Source of the DNA: Chloroflexota bacterium
Lineage (GTDB): Bacteria > Chloroflexota > Limnocylindria > P2-11E
NCBI GenBank assembly: GCA_005881885.1
Contig: VBDX01000131.1
Coordinates: forward strand, 31,352 to 95,351
Reading direction: 5' to 3'
DNA: 64,000 nucleotides
Position numbers and translations under genes: made by a program. The notes under the pieces were generated by a model. It was given only the letters and a program-made list of their open reading frames with translations. It ran no database searches and was not told the origin of the DNA. Shown one piece after another: positions 8,454 to 21,462 of this stretch. Within the stretch, counting starts at the first letter, position 1. Each line of letters begins with the position of its first letter.

Positions 8454-10333
8454 TTCGTGTCCAGCAGATAGGTCTCGAGGATCCGCTGCGACATGCTCAC
8501 AGCCGGGTTGAAGCAGTTATCGCAGAGGGATTTCGAGGAGTCGTAGGTGAAGAGCACCATCGCGATCTGCGCGGTCGGGTCGGAGTTGTCGGCCTGCGGG
8601 ACGAAGGAAATGAACCAGTTGTGGAAACCGAGCTTGTTCCGGCCGGCGCTGTCTCTGCCGCTCGAGGCGCCGAACTCCGCGGTTCCTGTCTTGCCGGCGA
8701 TCGGGAGGCGGGCGTTGGGCATGTACGCGTGGCCGATCGTGACGACGCGTCGCGCGGACTCGCGCAGGAGCCGAAGGTTCTCCTGGGTCATATCGAGCTT
8801 TCGGATCGGCTTCGCTTGCGGGATCGGGATCGCGGTTCCGGTCGGGGAGGTCACCTGCTTCAAGAGGTGCGGCTGCCACAGCGTTCCGCCGTTCGCGACG
8901 GAGGCATACGCGTTCAACAGTTGCAGCGGGGTCACCGCGACGAAGCCCTGGCCGATCGCCTCTTGATAGGTGTTGCCGATCGTCCAGGGCTCGTCCTGCG
9001 TGGCGAGCTTCCACTCCGGATCCGGCATGATCCCGGACGCCTCGTTTGGCAGATCGATTCCCGTGGGCGAGCCGAAGCCGAGCATCTTGCCGTACTTCGC
9101 GATCGCATCGGGACCCACGCCGCGCACGTTCGGCGCGAACGGCGTGCCTGCCGCGAGCGTGTAGAAGTAGATGTCACTCGAGTGCGCGAAGCCGGTGACG
9201 AAATCGAGCGTGCCGTGCGCGCGCCAGTCGTAGAACGTCGTGCCCGAAACGCTGAACGACATCGCGGACACGTTGACAGTCGTGCTCCGCGTCGCGGTTC
9301 CCTCGGATAAGGCCGAAAGACCGGTCACCATCTTGAACGTCGAGCCTGCCGGGTACTGGTCCCCCACCGCTTTGTTGACGAGCGGGTGGCGATCGTCGGC
9401 GTTCAGCGCGGCGAGCTCGGACGTCGTGATTCCGCGGGCGAACATGTTGTTGTCGTAGCCGGGGATCGAGACCATCGCGAGGATCTCACCGTTCTGCGGG
9501 TTCATCGCGATGCCGACGGCCTGCGTGAAGCGATCCTCCTCGACCCCCTTGCGCAGCTCGGCGTCAATCAGCTTCTGCAGGCGGTCGTCGATGGTCAGCA
9601 CGATGGTGTTCCCGACGACCGGCTGCCGCAGCGCCAGCGTCTTTATCTCGCGCTGCGCGGCGTCGCGCTCGATCTCGCGCCAGCCGTACGTTCCGCGAAG
9701 GTAGCGCTCGTAGATGCTCTCGATGCCGGTCCGACCGATGTCGTCGTCGCCGAGATAGCCCTGGTCGCGCAGCTTTCCGAGCTCGTCCTCGGTGATCGGA
9801 CCGGTGTATCCGATGACCGGCGAATAGAGTGTCCCGTTGACGTAGAGCCGGATGCTTTCGGGATCGACGCGCACACCCGGAAAGAGCTCGGCCCGCTCGG
9901 TGATGGCGAACGCGATCTCCCGCGGAACCGGCGTCTTCGAGATGCGCACCGGCTCGTAGGGATTGCGCTGGCGCTGCGTCCGGACGGCATCTCCCACCGC
10001 GTCGCTGGGCAGGCCGAGGACGGCGCCGAGGCGCTGAAAGAGCTCGGTCTCCCGGGGCCGCGGCAGGTCGACGGGGATCACGCTTACCGCGAAGCCAGGA
10101 ACGTTGCGGGCGAGGACATAACCGCGCCGGTCGGTGATGCCGCCGCGCTCGGCCGCTACGGGCAGCCGAAGGATGCGGTTTTGCTCCGAAAGGTCGTGGT
10201 AGTAGTCGCCACGCACGATCTCGAGGTCATACAGGCGTGCGGTGAGCGCCGAGAAGACCACCGCGATCACAACGCCGAAGGCGATGAAGCGCCGGGGGTG
10301 GACGAACGCGCGCGGCTCCTCTCTTCTCACCAC
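8450..10333 (-). CDS. mrdA: Penicillin-binding protein 2 (elongation transpeptidase)
   Basis: The 627-residue class B PBP has one N-terminal membrane segment at about residues 18-36 (FGVVIAVVFSALTARL). A PBP dimerisation domain follows (ERGGITDRRGYVLARN and HVIGYTGPITEDEL-like). The transpeptidase domain carries the SxxK motif STFK near residue 330, an SxD-type motif (AHSSDIYFY), and KTGTAEF near 546. It cross-links peptidoglycan outside the membrane together with RodA. The start is GTG at 10333, overlapping the mreD stop by 7 nt. A cysteine pair near the C-terminus (SLCDNCFNP) is a small oddity. Confidence 0.94.
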   Translation of the reverse strand: MVRREEPRAFVHPRRFIAFGVVIAVVFSALTARLYDLEIVRGDYYHDLSEQNRILRLPVAAERGGITDRRGYVLARNVPGFAVSVIPVDLPRPRETELFQRLGAVLGLPSDAVGDAVRTQRQRNPYEPVRISKTPVPREIAFAITERAELFPGVRVDPESIRLYVNGTLYSPVIGYTGPITEDELGKLRDQGYLGDDDIGRTGIESIYERYLRGTYGWREIERDAAQREIKTLALRQPVVGNTIVLTIDDRLQKLIDAELRKGVEEDRFTQAVGIAMNPQNGEILAMVSIPGYDNNMFARGITTSELAALNADDRHPLVNKAVGDQYPAGSTFKMVTGLSALSEGTATRSTTVNVSAMSFSVSGTTFYDWRAHGTLDFVTGFAHSSDIYFYTLAAGTPFAPNVRGVGPDAIAKYGKMLGFGSPTGIDLPNEASGIMPDPEWKLATQDEPWTIGNTYQEAIGQGFVAVTPLQLLNAYASVANGGTLWQPHLLKQVTSPTGTAIPIPQAKPIRKLDMTQENLRLLRESARRVVTIGHAYMPNARLPIAGKTGTAEFGASSGRDSAGRNKLGFHNWFISFVPQADNSDPTAQIAMVLFTYDSSKSLCDNCFNPAVSMSQRILETYLLDTK

Positions 10334-10836
10334 ACCCCTAACGCCCCCTGCCTCTCGGTGGCGCGGCGCAGGAGTCTCGCCACGGGATAGATCGCGAGCG
10401 CCAGGAGTCCGGTGTAGATCGCGCTCGCCACGGCGGTCCCCGCCGCGAGCGGCATGGAGGCGACGGGCTGGGCCGTCGCGAGGAGGATCCCTAGGTATCC
10501 CAGCGCCGCGACGAGCGCGGCGAGGCCCACGAGCAGCGCCGCGACAATGATTGGCGTCGGTCGGGTACTTCCCCGATCGCGGACCCCGATCGCCGCGACG
10601 GGTGGCAGCGAGGCGAGTGCGAACGCGCCAAGCGGCCCGCCCGAGAGGAGGTCAGACGCCAGACCACCCAGGAACGCCCACCAGACCGCTTCGCGAGCGC
10701 CGGCGGCGACCGCCCAGCAGCCAGCAACCAATATCGGTAGCGACGGACGGGCTGCACCGATCGCGATGAGCGGCGCGACCGTCCCTTGGAGCAGGGCGGC
10801 CGACAACGGGATCAGGACCGCCAGCGCCAGGCGCAC
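10327..10836 (-). CDS. mreD: Rod shape-determining protein MreD
   Basis: The small integral membrane protein is about 169 residues with five or so hydrophobic segments and the MreD hallmark LLSGGPLGAFAL. It links the elongation machinery to MreC/MreB in other bacteria. I chose GTG at 10836 because AAGGGGG lies just upstream. An ATG at 10872 would add 12 residues. MreB and MreC are not encoded upstream, where an AI-2E-type exporter is found instead. Confidence 0.82.
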   Translation of the reverse strand: MRLALAVLIPLSAALLQGTVAPLIAIGAARPSLPILVAGCWAVAAGAREAVWWAFLGGLASDLLSGGPLGAFALASLPPVAAIGVRDRGSTRPTPIIVAALLVGLAALVAALGYLGILLATAQPVASMPLAAGTAVASAIYTGLLALAIYPVARLLRRATERQGALGVW

Positions 10837-10896
10837 GGTTCCCCCTTCGCGGGACCAAGCGGTCGTGGCCACCTTCCCTCCGTTCCGATCTTCCGA

Positions 10897-12033
10897 TCAG
10901 GAATGCGCGCGACGACCGACCGCACGCGCGGTCGCGTGTGCGGGAGCTGGGTGCTGGACCTCGAGCTCTTCTTCGAGCTGCGGGAAGGGGTCCTCGTCGC
11001 GCAGCTTTGCGCCCACGTAGATGAGCACGAGACGCAAGGTCGCCGCGACAGGCACCGCGACCAGAACACCCAGCAGACCGAAGAGCGCGCCGCCTGTCAG
11101 CAAGGAGAAGATCACGACCGCCGGATGGAGTTTCACGATCCGCCCGATCACGAACGGGATCACGAAGTAGTCCTCTAGGTGACGCAGCACGGTGTACATG
11201 GCTGCGACGATCGCTACATACCAGATCTGCGATAGCCCCCACGGCGCGGGATGACCGAGCGCGACCAGGCACGCGATCGCGCCGGCCGTAATCGGGCCGA
11301 CGATCGGGATCACCTCGAGCACGCCCGTCATGAGCGCGAGGAGCAGAGCGAATGGCACCTGCAGCACCGAAAGCCCGATCACCGTCACCGTCGCCATCAC
11401 GCCGATGAGAAAGATCTGCCCCCGCACGTAGCGGCCGAGCAGCGTGTTGACCTGGGCGAAGAGCGGGATGATCTCGTTCCGCTGGCTTGGCGGCAGGAGA
11501 CGTCGGAGCCACTGGAAGAGCCGGGGCGCGTCGCGCAGGAGGAAGAACGTCGCGATGAGGAAGACGAGGAGTTCGAGCAGGAAATGACCGAAGCCGACCA
11601 CGAAGGGGACCGCTCCGCGGGCGATCATCTGGCTTAGGTCGGTGATGCCCGCGAAATTCACGAGCAGCGCGTCGAGATCTCCGAGGCCGAGCTGATCGGC
11701 CGTCTCCGCCAGGGTGTTCTGCGCGTTCGCGACGAGCGAAGGGAGCGACCGTTGCAGGTCACGCACCTGGTCGACGGCGAGTGGCACGAGAACCCGACCG
11801 CCACCTATTATGGTTGCGACCAGCGCCACGAAGACGATCAGCGCGGCGATGGTCCGAGGCATAGAGAAGCGCCGCTCGAGGAGGGCCACGACCGGCAGGA
11901 GGACGTACGCCAGGATTCCCGCCCAGACGAACGGTCGCACGATGTCACCCGCGCGATAGACGATGTACAAGGCGGCGAGTCCGAACAGGGCGACGACCAC
12001 CCGCTTGGTCGTGCCACTCCAACGTGCTCCCAT
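10897..12033 (-). CDS. AI-2E family transporter (PerM-like)
   Basis: The protein is about 378 residues with eight predicted membrane segments. The family-typical centre is visible: FVVGFGHFLLELLVFLIATFFLLRDAPRL, then the glycine/proline-rich stretch LEVIPIVGPITAGAI. The family includes TqsA and PerM and exports small solutes or ions; the substrate cannot be told from sequence. The frame is open to 12144, but I start at ATG 12033 (MGARWSG) because the upstream residues are basic and non-hydrophobic. It lies 60 nt upstream of mreD on the same strand and may head the elongation operon. The 244 bases between it and parA are intergenic and hold the parS-like site. Confidence 0.85.
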   Translation of the reverse strand: MGARWSGTTKRVVVALFGLAALYIVYRAGDIVRPFVWAGILAYVLLPVVALLERRFSMPRTIAALIVFVALVATIIGGGRVLVPLAVDQVRDLQRSLPSLVANAQNTLAETADQLGLGDLDALLVNFAGITDLSQMIARGAVPFVVGFGHFLLELLVFLIATFFLLRDAPRLFQWLRRLLPPSQRNEIIPLFAQVNTLLGRYVRGQIFLIGVMATVTVIGLSVLQVPFALLLALMTGVLEVIPIVGPITAGAIACLVALGHPAPWGLSQIWYVAIVAAMYTVLRHLEDYFVIPFVIGRIVKLHPAVVIFSLLTGGALFGLLGVLVAVPVAATLRLVLIYVGAKLRDEDPFPQLEEELEVQHPAPAHATARAVGRRAHS

Positions 12034-12250
12034 GGTCTGCACCGGATTATCAGCCCGATCGGGGAACCGACGACGTCGGAAGCGTTGCGACCTCGCTACC
12101 TGAAAAGGTAGCAAACCACGAGCCTCATTGGTACGGCGCGGCATCGCGCTCCGCGCGCGCGTCGGCTAGAATGGTAGGCACGAAAGCATCCCGGACTCTC
12201 CCTACTTTTACCCCATTTTCGTCACCTCATTCGCGACCCCTTCCGGCGGA

Positions 12251-12266
12251 TGTTTCACGTGTGACA
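12251..12266. promoter_or_regulatory. parS: parS-like centromere site upstream of parA
   Basis: TGTTTCACGTGTGACA matches 14 of 16 positions of the widely conserved chromosomal parS sequence TGTTTCACGTGAAACA. The left half is perfect and two bases differ in the right half. It lies 12 nt before the GTG start of parA. ParB normally loads at parS and spreads, so the site fits both segregation and autoregulation of parAB. I found no better copy elsewhere in the window by eye. Confidence 0.72.
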
Positions 12267-12277
12267 GGGGCTGATCG

Positions 12278-13068
12278 GTGACGGTCTTGGTGATCAGCAA
12301 CCAGAAGGGTGGGGTGGGGAAGACAACCACCGCAATCAGCCTTGGAGCGGCCTTCGTTGCCCAGGGTCAGCGTGTGCTTGTGGTCGATCTCGACCCGCAA
12401 GCCAACGCGACGAGCGGTCTTGGCGTGAGCAAGGAGCTGCCGAATGCCATCTATGGAGTGTTGTTGAACGAGCGACCGCTAGGCGACTCGATCGTACCGA
12501 CGGCTATGGAGGGCCTCGATCTCGTCCCCTCCGGGCCGGATATGGCTGGAGCCGAGGTCCAGCTCGTGCCGATCATGGCCAGGGAGTACCGCCTCCGGCA
12601 AGCTCTCCGTGACACCCACGGCTACGACACCGTGCTCGTCGACTGCCCGCCGTCTCTCGGCCTGCTGACCGTCAACGCTCTTGCGGCGGGCGACGCCGTG
12701 CTTATTCCAGTTCAGTGCGAGTACTACGCGCTCGAGGGCCTTGCCCAGCTGCTGAGCACGATCGAAGCGGTCCGGGAGCGCCTCAACGACCACCTCGTGC
12801 TGCTGGCGATCGTTCTCACGATGGAGGACCGCCGGAACCGACTGTCACTTCAGGTGATCGATGAAGTGCAGCGGCACTTTCCCGACCTTGTGGCTCGCTC
12901 GCGTATCCCGAGGACGGTGCGGCTCGCGGAGGCGCCGAGCCACGGCCTCCCGATCTCCATCTACGACCCCAAATCCCCCGCCACACAGGCCTACAACGAC
13001 CTCGCGCGCGAGCTCTCCCAGCGCTTGAAGGCGCGCGCCCCCCTCGCCGTCCGCGGAGCGATCGCCTG

Positions 13069-13069
<1 letters not shown>
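12278..13069 (+). CDS. parA: Chromosome partitioning ATPase ParA (Soj)
   Basis: The 263-residue protein has the deviant Walker A motif KGGVGKTTTA at residues 10-19. Walker A' and B follow (DLDPQANATSGLG, VLVDCPPSLGLLTVNAL). It lacks the N-terminal helix-turn-helix of plasmid ParA, so it is the chromosomal Soj type. ParA binds DNA as an ATP dimer and is stimulated by ParB to move origins apart. It starts with GTG, preceded at a distance by the parS-like site. Its stop overlaps the parB start by one base (TGATG). Confidence 0.96.
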
Positions 13070-16093
<3,024 letters not shown>

Positions 16094-16094
<1 letters not shown>

Positions 16095-16624
16095 TGGCAA
16101 GGCTTTCCGAGCTGGGCGTGGATTTCCAGCACTGGTGCTTCGCCTGCGGGCAGCTCAACAACGGCGGTATGCACCTCGACTTCGACGTGTCGCGCGATCG
16201 CGCCGAGGCCCGCTACACGGCGCTCCAGCGCCACCAGGGCTACGACGGCGTCCTGCATGGCGGTGTAGTGACGGCGCTCCTCGACGAGGCCATGGGCTGG
16301 GCGATCTTCCACCAGGGGATCTGGGGCGTCACCGCGCGCATCAACGTGAGCTTCCGACTGCCGGTCCCGGTGGGCGAGGAGATTCGGGTCGTCGGCGAAG
16401 TCACGCGCGATCGCGGCAGGCTCATCGAAACGCGTGGCGCCGTCACGCGCGCCCGCGACGGTGAGATGCTCGCGGAGGCGGACGCGATATTTTTGAGGAT
16501 GCCGGAGGAACGACGGCGCGAGCTCGAGCGCCGCTATTCGAAGACCGACGAAGCCTTCGCCCGCGTTCGGGCGGCTGTCGAAGCCGAAGAATCCGCACCT
16601 CTAGTCGAGCACGGCCGCACGTGA
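16094..16624 (+). CDS. PaaI-type hotdog-fold thioesterase
   Basis: The 176-residue protein contains the hotdog signature [19 protein letters not shown] at about residues 53-71, with the catalytic acidic residue on the central helix. An N-terminal [14 protein letters not shown] motif is typical of acyl-CoA thioesterases of the PaaI/THEM4 branch. It probably hydrolyses an acyl-CoA in the cytoplasm; the substrate is unknown. ATG at 16094 shares its A with the gyrB TGA stop, so it is translationally coupled between the two gyrase genes, with no obvious functional link to them. Confidence 0.85.
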
Positions 16625-16637
16625 TCGGAGACCTACG

Positions 16638-19622
16638 GTGATCGACGAGCCACGCAACGAGCGCGTGATCCCGGTCGAGCTCGAGCACGAGATGCGCCAG
16701 GCATATCTCGACTACTCGATGAGCGTGATCGTCGCGCGCGCGCTCCCCGACGTGCGTGATGGGCTCAAACCGGTGCAGCGTCGCATCCTCTACACGATGC
16801 ACGAGATGGGCCTGCGGAACGATCGGCCGTTTCGCAAGTCCGCCGCGATCGTCGGCGACGTGATGGGGAAATACCACCCGCACGGCGATGTGCCGATCTA
16901 TGACGCGCTGGTCCGGCTCGCGCAGGATTTCGCCGCCCGGTACCCGCTCGTGCAGGGTCAGGGGAACTTCGGCTGCTTCACCGGCGACACGAAGGTCGAA
17001 CTCTATAACGGCGAGCAGAAGACCTTCAGCGAGCTCGTGGAGATGGCCCACAAGGGCATGCGCGCCGAGATCTTCACGGTCGACGCGCACCGCAACGTCC
17101 GGATCAAGCCGCTCCGCGCCCCTCGACTTGTCCGCCGGAACGACCCTGTCGTCAAGCTGACCCTCGAGTCGGGAGCCGAGATCCTCTGCACGCCCGATCA
17201 CCGCTACATGCTTCGCGACGGGACGTACCGAGAGGCCCAGCAACTCAAAGGCAAGGACCAGCTCATGCCGTTCTCGCGGACGGCGATCCCCGAGCGCCTC
17301 CACCGGACAGGAGCGTTCCCGATCCCGGCCAGCCTGACCGCAAAGGTCGCGAAGGTCGAGCCCGCAGGGCGCGCCGATGTCTATGACCTCACCGTCGACG
17401 TCACGCAGAACTTCGCGCTGGCCGCTGGGGTGTTCGCGCACAACTCGATCGACGATGACCCGCCCGCGCACATGCGCTACACGGAGGCGCGCCTCGCTGC
17501 GATCTCGAACGAGATGCTCGCGGACATCGAGAAGGCAACGGTCGACTGGATGCCGAACTACGACAACCGGCATCAGCAGCCAACGGTGCTCCCGGCGCCG
17601 CTCCCGAACCTCATCGTCAACGGGTCGGCGGGCATCGCCGTGGGCATGGCGACCAATATCCCGCCGCACAACCTGCGCGAGATCGTCGAGGCGACCAAGC
17701 GCCTCATCGACGATCCGGATCTGACCACGGACGACCTTTGCGACACCGTCATCGGTCCCGATTTTCCGGGCGGCGGCGTCATCTACCGCTTCGAAGAGCA
17801 ACGGAATGTCGAGACCGGGGCGGCCGAGCGCGTGGACGCGATCCGGCGTGCGTACGCCCAGGGCCGCGGCCGCGTGATCGCGCGGGCCAAAGCACACAAC
17901 GAGCAGCTCCGTGGCAACCGCGACGCGATCATCGTCACCGAGCTGCCCTACGCCGTGAACAAGGCCTCACTCATCGAGAAGATCGCGGAGCTCGTGCAGA
18001 ACAAGCGCCTCGCCGGAATATCCGATATCCGCGATGAGAGCGACCGCGAGGGCATGCGCGTCGTCATCGAGATCAAGCGCGACGACGACCCAACCCTCGT
18101 GCTGAACAACCTCTACAAGCACACCGCGATGCAGTCCGCGTTCAACCTCAACATGCTGGCGCTCGTCCAGCAGCACCCGCGGACGCTCTCTCTGAAAGAG
18201 ATCCTCCAGCACCACGTCGATCACCGCCGTGAAGTCATCCGGCGCCGCACCGAGCACGACCTTGGAAAGGCGAAGGAACGCGCGCACATCCTCGAGGGGC
18301 TCAAGATCGCCCACGACCACATCGACGAGATCATCAAGCTGATCCGCGCGCACAAGGGTCAGGAGGCTCTCCTCGTCGGCAAGCTGCGCGAGGGGTTCGG
18401 CCTTACGGAGGTGCAGGCCAAGGCCATTCTCGAGATGCAGCTCCGCCGGCTCTCCGGCCTCGAGCGCGCGAAGCTGGACGACGACTACCGCGAAACGATC
18501 CAGCTCATCTCGGAGCTCGAGTCGATCCTCGCGAATCCCCGCAAGATCCTCTTCCTGATCAAATCTGACCTTGATGAGCTCGCGACCAAGTACGGCGACG
18601 ACCGACGCACCGAGATCGTCGACGACACCCCGCGCCAGCTCTCGGCCGAAGAGCTCGTGGCCGACGAGGACGTGGTCATCGCCATCTCGAGTCGCAACTA
18701 CGTCAAGCGCATCCCTCTCTCGACCTACCGTGCACAGCACCGCGGCGGGCGCGGGGTCATCGGGATGGCGACGCGCGATGAGGACGACGTCGAGCATCTT
18801 GTCGTCGCTCGCACCCACGACCGCCTGTACGTCTTCACCGACCGCGGCCGCGTCTTCGCGGTCAAGGTGTTCGAGCTCCCGGACGCGAGTCGCACCGCGA
18901 AGGGCACGCCGATCCAGAACATCCTCGAGGCGATGCAGGCCGGCGAGCGCGTCTCGGCGCTCGTCGCGCTCCGAGACGGTACGACCGCCGAACACCTGGT
19001 GATGGCGACGCGCAAGGGGTTCGTAAAGAAGACGGCGCTTTCCGAGTACACGAACGTGCGTCGCGCCGGTCTCATCGCCATCGCTCTCCGGAAGGGCGAC
19101 GAGCTCGCCTGGGTCGCGCAGTGCACGGCCAAGGACCGCATCGTCCTGGCGACACGAAAAGGAAAGGCGATCACATTCAAAGCCACCGACGCTCGCCCGA
19201 TGGGTCGGCAGACCCAGGGCGTCACCGGCATCCGTCTCGCCAAAGGCGACGAGGTGGTCGGAATGGGCATCGGCCGACAACGAACTGAGGTCCTCTCCGT
19301 CACCGAAAACGGGTTTGGGAAGCGGACGGCGGTCGAGGACTTCCCGACCCAGGGCCGAGGCGGGCAGGGCGTCATCCTGGCCGCGCTCTCACCGAAGACG
19401 GGCAACGTCGCCTCGATCCAGGTGGTTGATGAAGGCACCGAGGAGATCCTCCTCATCACGTCGACCGGGGTCGTGATCCGCACACCGCTCGAGCAGGTCC
19501 GCGTGCTCGGCCGCGCGACCATGGGCGTCAAGGTCATGGCGGTCGGAGAGGCGAAAATCGCCTCGATCGCGACCTTCACACCGACTCGGCCGGCGCAAAC
19601 TCAGCTCGCACTGCCCAAGTAA
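16638..19622 (+). CDS. gyrA: DNA gyrase subunit A, interrupted by an in-frame mini-intein
   Basis: The 994-codon frame begins with GTG. The winged-helix part ([40 protein letters not shown]) precedes GQGNFG. A 157-residue intein then intervenes, and the chain continues [17 protein letters not shown] with catalytic Tyr281, which becomes Tyr124 after splicing. The tower and coiled-coil ([16 protein letters not shown]) and the six-bladed C-terminal wrapping domain follow. A GyrA-box-like motif, QGRGGQG, is in the C-terminal domain. The spliced protein would be 837 residues, the normal GyrA length. No intein-free copy is in the window, so splicing is presumably required for a working gyrase. Confidence 0.97.
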   Translation: MIDEPRNERVIPVELEHEMRQAYLDYSMSVIVARALPDVRDGLKPVQRRILYTMHEMGLRNDRPFRKSAAIVGDVMGKYHPHGDVPIYDALVRLAQDFAARYPLVQGQGNFGCFTGDTKVELYNGEQKTFSELVEMAHKGMRAEIFTVDAHRNVRIKPLRAPRLVRRNDPVVKLTLESGAEILCTPDHRYMLRDGTYREAQQLKGKDQLMPFSRTAIPERLHRTGAFPIPASLTAKVAKVEPAGRADVYDLTVDVTQNFALAAGVFAHNSIDDDPPAHMRYTEARLAAISNEMLADIEKATVDWMPNYDNRHQQPTVLPAPLPNLIVNGSAGIAVGMATNIPPHNLREIVEATKRLIDDPDLTTDDLCDTVIGPDFPGGGVIYRFEEQRNVETGAAERVDAIRRAYAQGRGRVIARAKAHNEQLRGNRDAIIVTELPYAVNKASLIEKIAELVQNKRLAGISDIRDESDREGMRVVIEIKRDDDPTLVLNNLYKHTAMQSAFNLNMLALVQQHPRTLSLKEILQHHVDHRREVIRRRTEHDLGKAKERAHILEGLKIAHDHIDEIIKLIRAHKGQEALLVGKLREGFGLTEVQAKAILEMQLRRLSGLERAKLDDDYRETIQLISELESILANPRKILFLIKSDLDELATKYGDDRRTEIVDDTPRQLSAEELVADEDVVIAISSRNYVKRIPLSTYRAQHRGGRGVIGMATRDEDDVEHLVVARTHDRLYVFTDRGRVFAVKVFELPDASRTAKGTPIQNILEAMQAGERVSALVALRDGTTAEHLVMATRKGFVKKTALSEYTNVRRAGLIAIALRKGDELAWVAQCTAKDRIVLATRKGKAITFKATDARPMGRQTQGVTGIRLAKGDEVVGMGIGRQRTEVLSVTENGFGKRTAVEDFPTQGRGGQGVILAALSPKTGNVASIQVVDEGTEEILLITSTGVVIRTPLEQVRVLGRATMGVKVMAVGEAKIASIATFTPTRPAQTQLALPK
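16974..17444 (+). other. GyrA mini-intein (157 residues, no homing endonuclease)
   Basis: The insert begins with Cys1 (block [14 protein letters not shown]) and has block [12 protein letters not shown] with the TxxH motif. It ends with blocks F and G ([22 protein letters not shown]), followed by Ser as the +1 extein nucleophile. It lies between GQGNFG and SIDDDPP, 12 residues before the catalytic tyrosine. At 157 residues there is no room for a LAGLIDADG or HNH domain, so it should splice but not home. The known mycobacterial GyrA intein inserts after the catalytic tyrosine instead, so this is a different site. Confidence 0.95.
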
Positions 19623-19796
19623 CAGCGCCGTCGGAACGCCCAGCAGGCGCCCAGGCGGGTCGCAATCGGGGCGCATGCCTGGTCGGTTCACGTGCATTCC
19701 AGCGCCTGCCAGTACCTTTTTCGACCGAATTGACGTTGTCCTGAGCGAGCGCGCCCCGTTATGGTGGCGGCGCGCGCGAATGGGAGGGGCAACGAA

Positions 19797-20477
19797 CTGA
19801 TCACGCTCGACGACGTCAGCAAGCACTACCCCAACGGCACCGAGGCGCTGCGCGACGTCGATCTTCGGATCGAATCGGGTGACTTCGTCTTCCTCGTCGG
19901 CTCGTCCGGGGCGGGCAAGTCGACCCTCATCCGCCTTCTGATCCGCGATGAGCTTCCCTCGTCGGGCCGGGTCTGGGTCGATGGACAGGACGTCGTCCGA
20001 ATGCGCCGCTCGGCGGTCCCCAAGCTGCGCCGCCGCGTCGGCGTGGTCTTCCAGGACTTCAAGCTCCTCCCGCGACGGACGGTCGCCGAGAACGTCGGTT
20101 TCGCGCTTTTGGTCACGGGTCATTCCGATGAAGAAGCACGTGAGGAGACCGAGCGAGCCCTTTCGCTGGTCGGGCTCGCAGAGCGGCGCGATCACTTCCC
20201 CGATCAGCTCTCGGGCGGAGAGCAGCAACGCGCCGCGATGGCGCGCGCGCTCGTGAGTCGCCCCAAGATCCTCATCGCCGACGAGCCGACCGGGAACCTC
20301 GACCCGGTGACGAGCTGGGAGATCATCAAGCTCCTCATTCGCGTGAACGAGCTTGGCACGACGCTGGTCATGGCGACGCACAACGCCGAGATCGTCAACG
20401 CTCTCCGCCGGCGCGTCGTGCACCTCGACCGCGGCATGGTCGTCCGCGACGAGCGCGAGGGGCTGTACGCGGCATGA
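19797..20477 (+). CDS. ftsE: Cell-division ABC ATPase FtsE
   Basis: The 226-residue ATPase has Walker A GSSGAGKST, signature LSGGEQQRAA, Walker B ILIADEPTGNLD and the H-loop THN. With membrane partner FtsX it couples ATP use to peptidoglycan hydrolysis at division. I place the start at CTG 19797 (reading ITLDDVSKHYPNG after the first residue) because GGGAGGGG lies 7 nt upstream and the family begins here. An ATG at 19761 would add 12 residues and has no ribosome binding site. About 140 bases upstream hold no gene. It overlaps ftsX by 4 nt. Confidence 0.93.
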   Translation: MITLDDVSKHYPNGTEALRDVDLRIESGDFVFLVGSSGAGKSTLIRLLIRDELPSSGRVWVDGQDVVRMRRSAVPKLRRRVGVVFQDFKLLPRRTVAENVGFALLVTGHSDEEAREETERALSLVGLAERRDHFPDQLSGGEQQRAAMARALVSRPKILIADEPTGNLDPVTSWEIIKLLIRVNELGTTLVMATHNAEIVNALRRRVVHLDRGMVVRDEREGLYAA

Positions 20478-21364
20478 AGCGGGTCTCCTACGTGCTCTCC
20501 GCGGCGTGGCAAGGCTTCTGGCGCAACCCGGTGATGAGCCTCGCGTCCACCTTCACCGTGGGCCTCATGCTTCTGCTCTTCGCGTTCTTCCTCGCGACCG
20601 ACCGCGGGCTGCAGGCGACGGTGGGCGTCCTCGAGTCGAAGGTGGAGCTTGCGCTCTTCCTCGAGGACGACGCGAAGGTCTCGGACGTCCTGGCGCTTCG
20701 CGCACAAATCGAAGCCGACCCCGCCGTCTCGCACGTCGACTACATCACCAGAGATCAGGCGATGGCGCGTCTTGTGGACATCGCATCGCGTCAGCCAGAC
20801 ATCCAGATCGTCGACATCTCATCGAACCCGTTGCAGAACTCGCTCGAGATCAAGCTTCAGAACGCGCAGGACGCGCCGCGGATCGGCGCGACGCTCCGCC
20901 AGGAGGTCGGCAAGGGTGTGGTGTACGAGGTCGTTGACAACCCGTCGGTCGTCGACAAGCTCCTGACGATCACGCGTGTCCTTTCATTCGGCGGCGTCGC
21001 GGTGCTCGCGATGATGCTCGTCGTCGCGCTCTTCGTGATCGTGAACACCATCCGCATCGCCGTGCACGCGCGACGCGACGAGATCGAGATCATGAAGCTC
21101 GTCGGCGCCACCGACTGGTTCGTTCGCTGGCCCTTCATCCTCGAGGGAATGCTCGTGGGCGCGCTCGGCGCGATGGCCGCCCTCACGGTGGTCGTGCTGG
21201 CGGCGGGGCCGGTGTCGAACGCGCTCGTCGGCTTCCTCGAGATCGTCCCACTCTCGTTCGGCGCGGCGTTCCTGTGGCAGCTCGTCGGCAGCGTCTTCGC
21301 CCTGGCTCTCGCGGTCGGCGGCGGCGGCGCGATGCTCTCCGTACGAGCGCATCTGGCGAAGTGA
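20474..21364 (+). CDS. ftsX: Cell-division protein FtsX
   Basis: The 296-residue membrane protein has the FtsX topology. One helix lies near residues 22-42, an extracellular domain near 50-165 (ALFLEDDAKVSDVLALRAQIE), and three C-terminal helices include VNTIRIAVHARRDEIEIMKLVGATDWF, the classic cytoplasmic loop. It carries the FtsE signal across the membrane to a periplasmic or wall hydrolase. The M23 hydrolase gene follows 98 nt downstream, matching the FtsEX-EnvC / FtsEX-PcsB arrangement. Confidence 0.95.
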   Translation: MKRVSYVLSAAWQGFWRNPVMSLASTFTVGLMLLLFAFFLATDRGLQATVGVLESKVELALFLEDDAKVSDVLALRAQIEADPAVSHVDYITRDQAMARLVDIASRQPDIQIVDISSNPLQNSLEIKLQNAQDAPRIGATLRQEVGKGVVYEVVDNPSVVDKLLTITRVLSFGGVAVLAMMLVVALFVIVNTIRIAVHARRDEIEIMKLVGATDWFVRWPFILEGMLVGALGAMAALTVVVLAAGPVSNALVGFLEIVPLSFGAAFLWQLVGSVFALALAVGGGGAMLSVRAHLAK

Positions 21365-21462
21365 GACCGAGACGCGCCTTGACCCGCGCCTCCTCGCGGT
21401 GCCACGATGGCCCGCACATGGGAACTCCCCGGCGGTCCGCTCGGGGAGGTGGGGTATGGAGG

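Noticed and set aside
17967-19280. Open frame of 437 codons antisense to gyrA
   Set aside because: Composition is dominated by Leu, Arg, Asp and Val as expected for the reverse complement of a coding strand; gyrA is certain.
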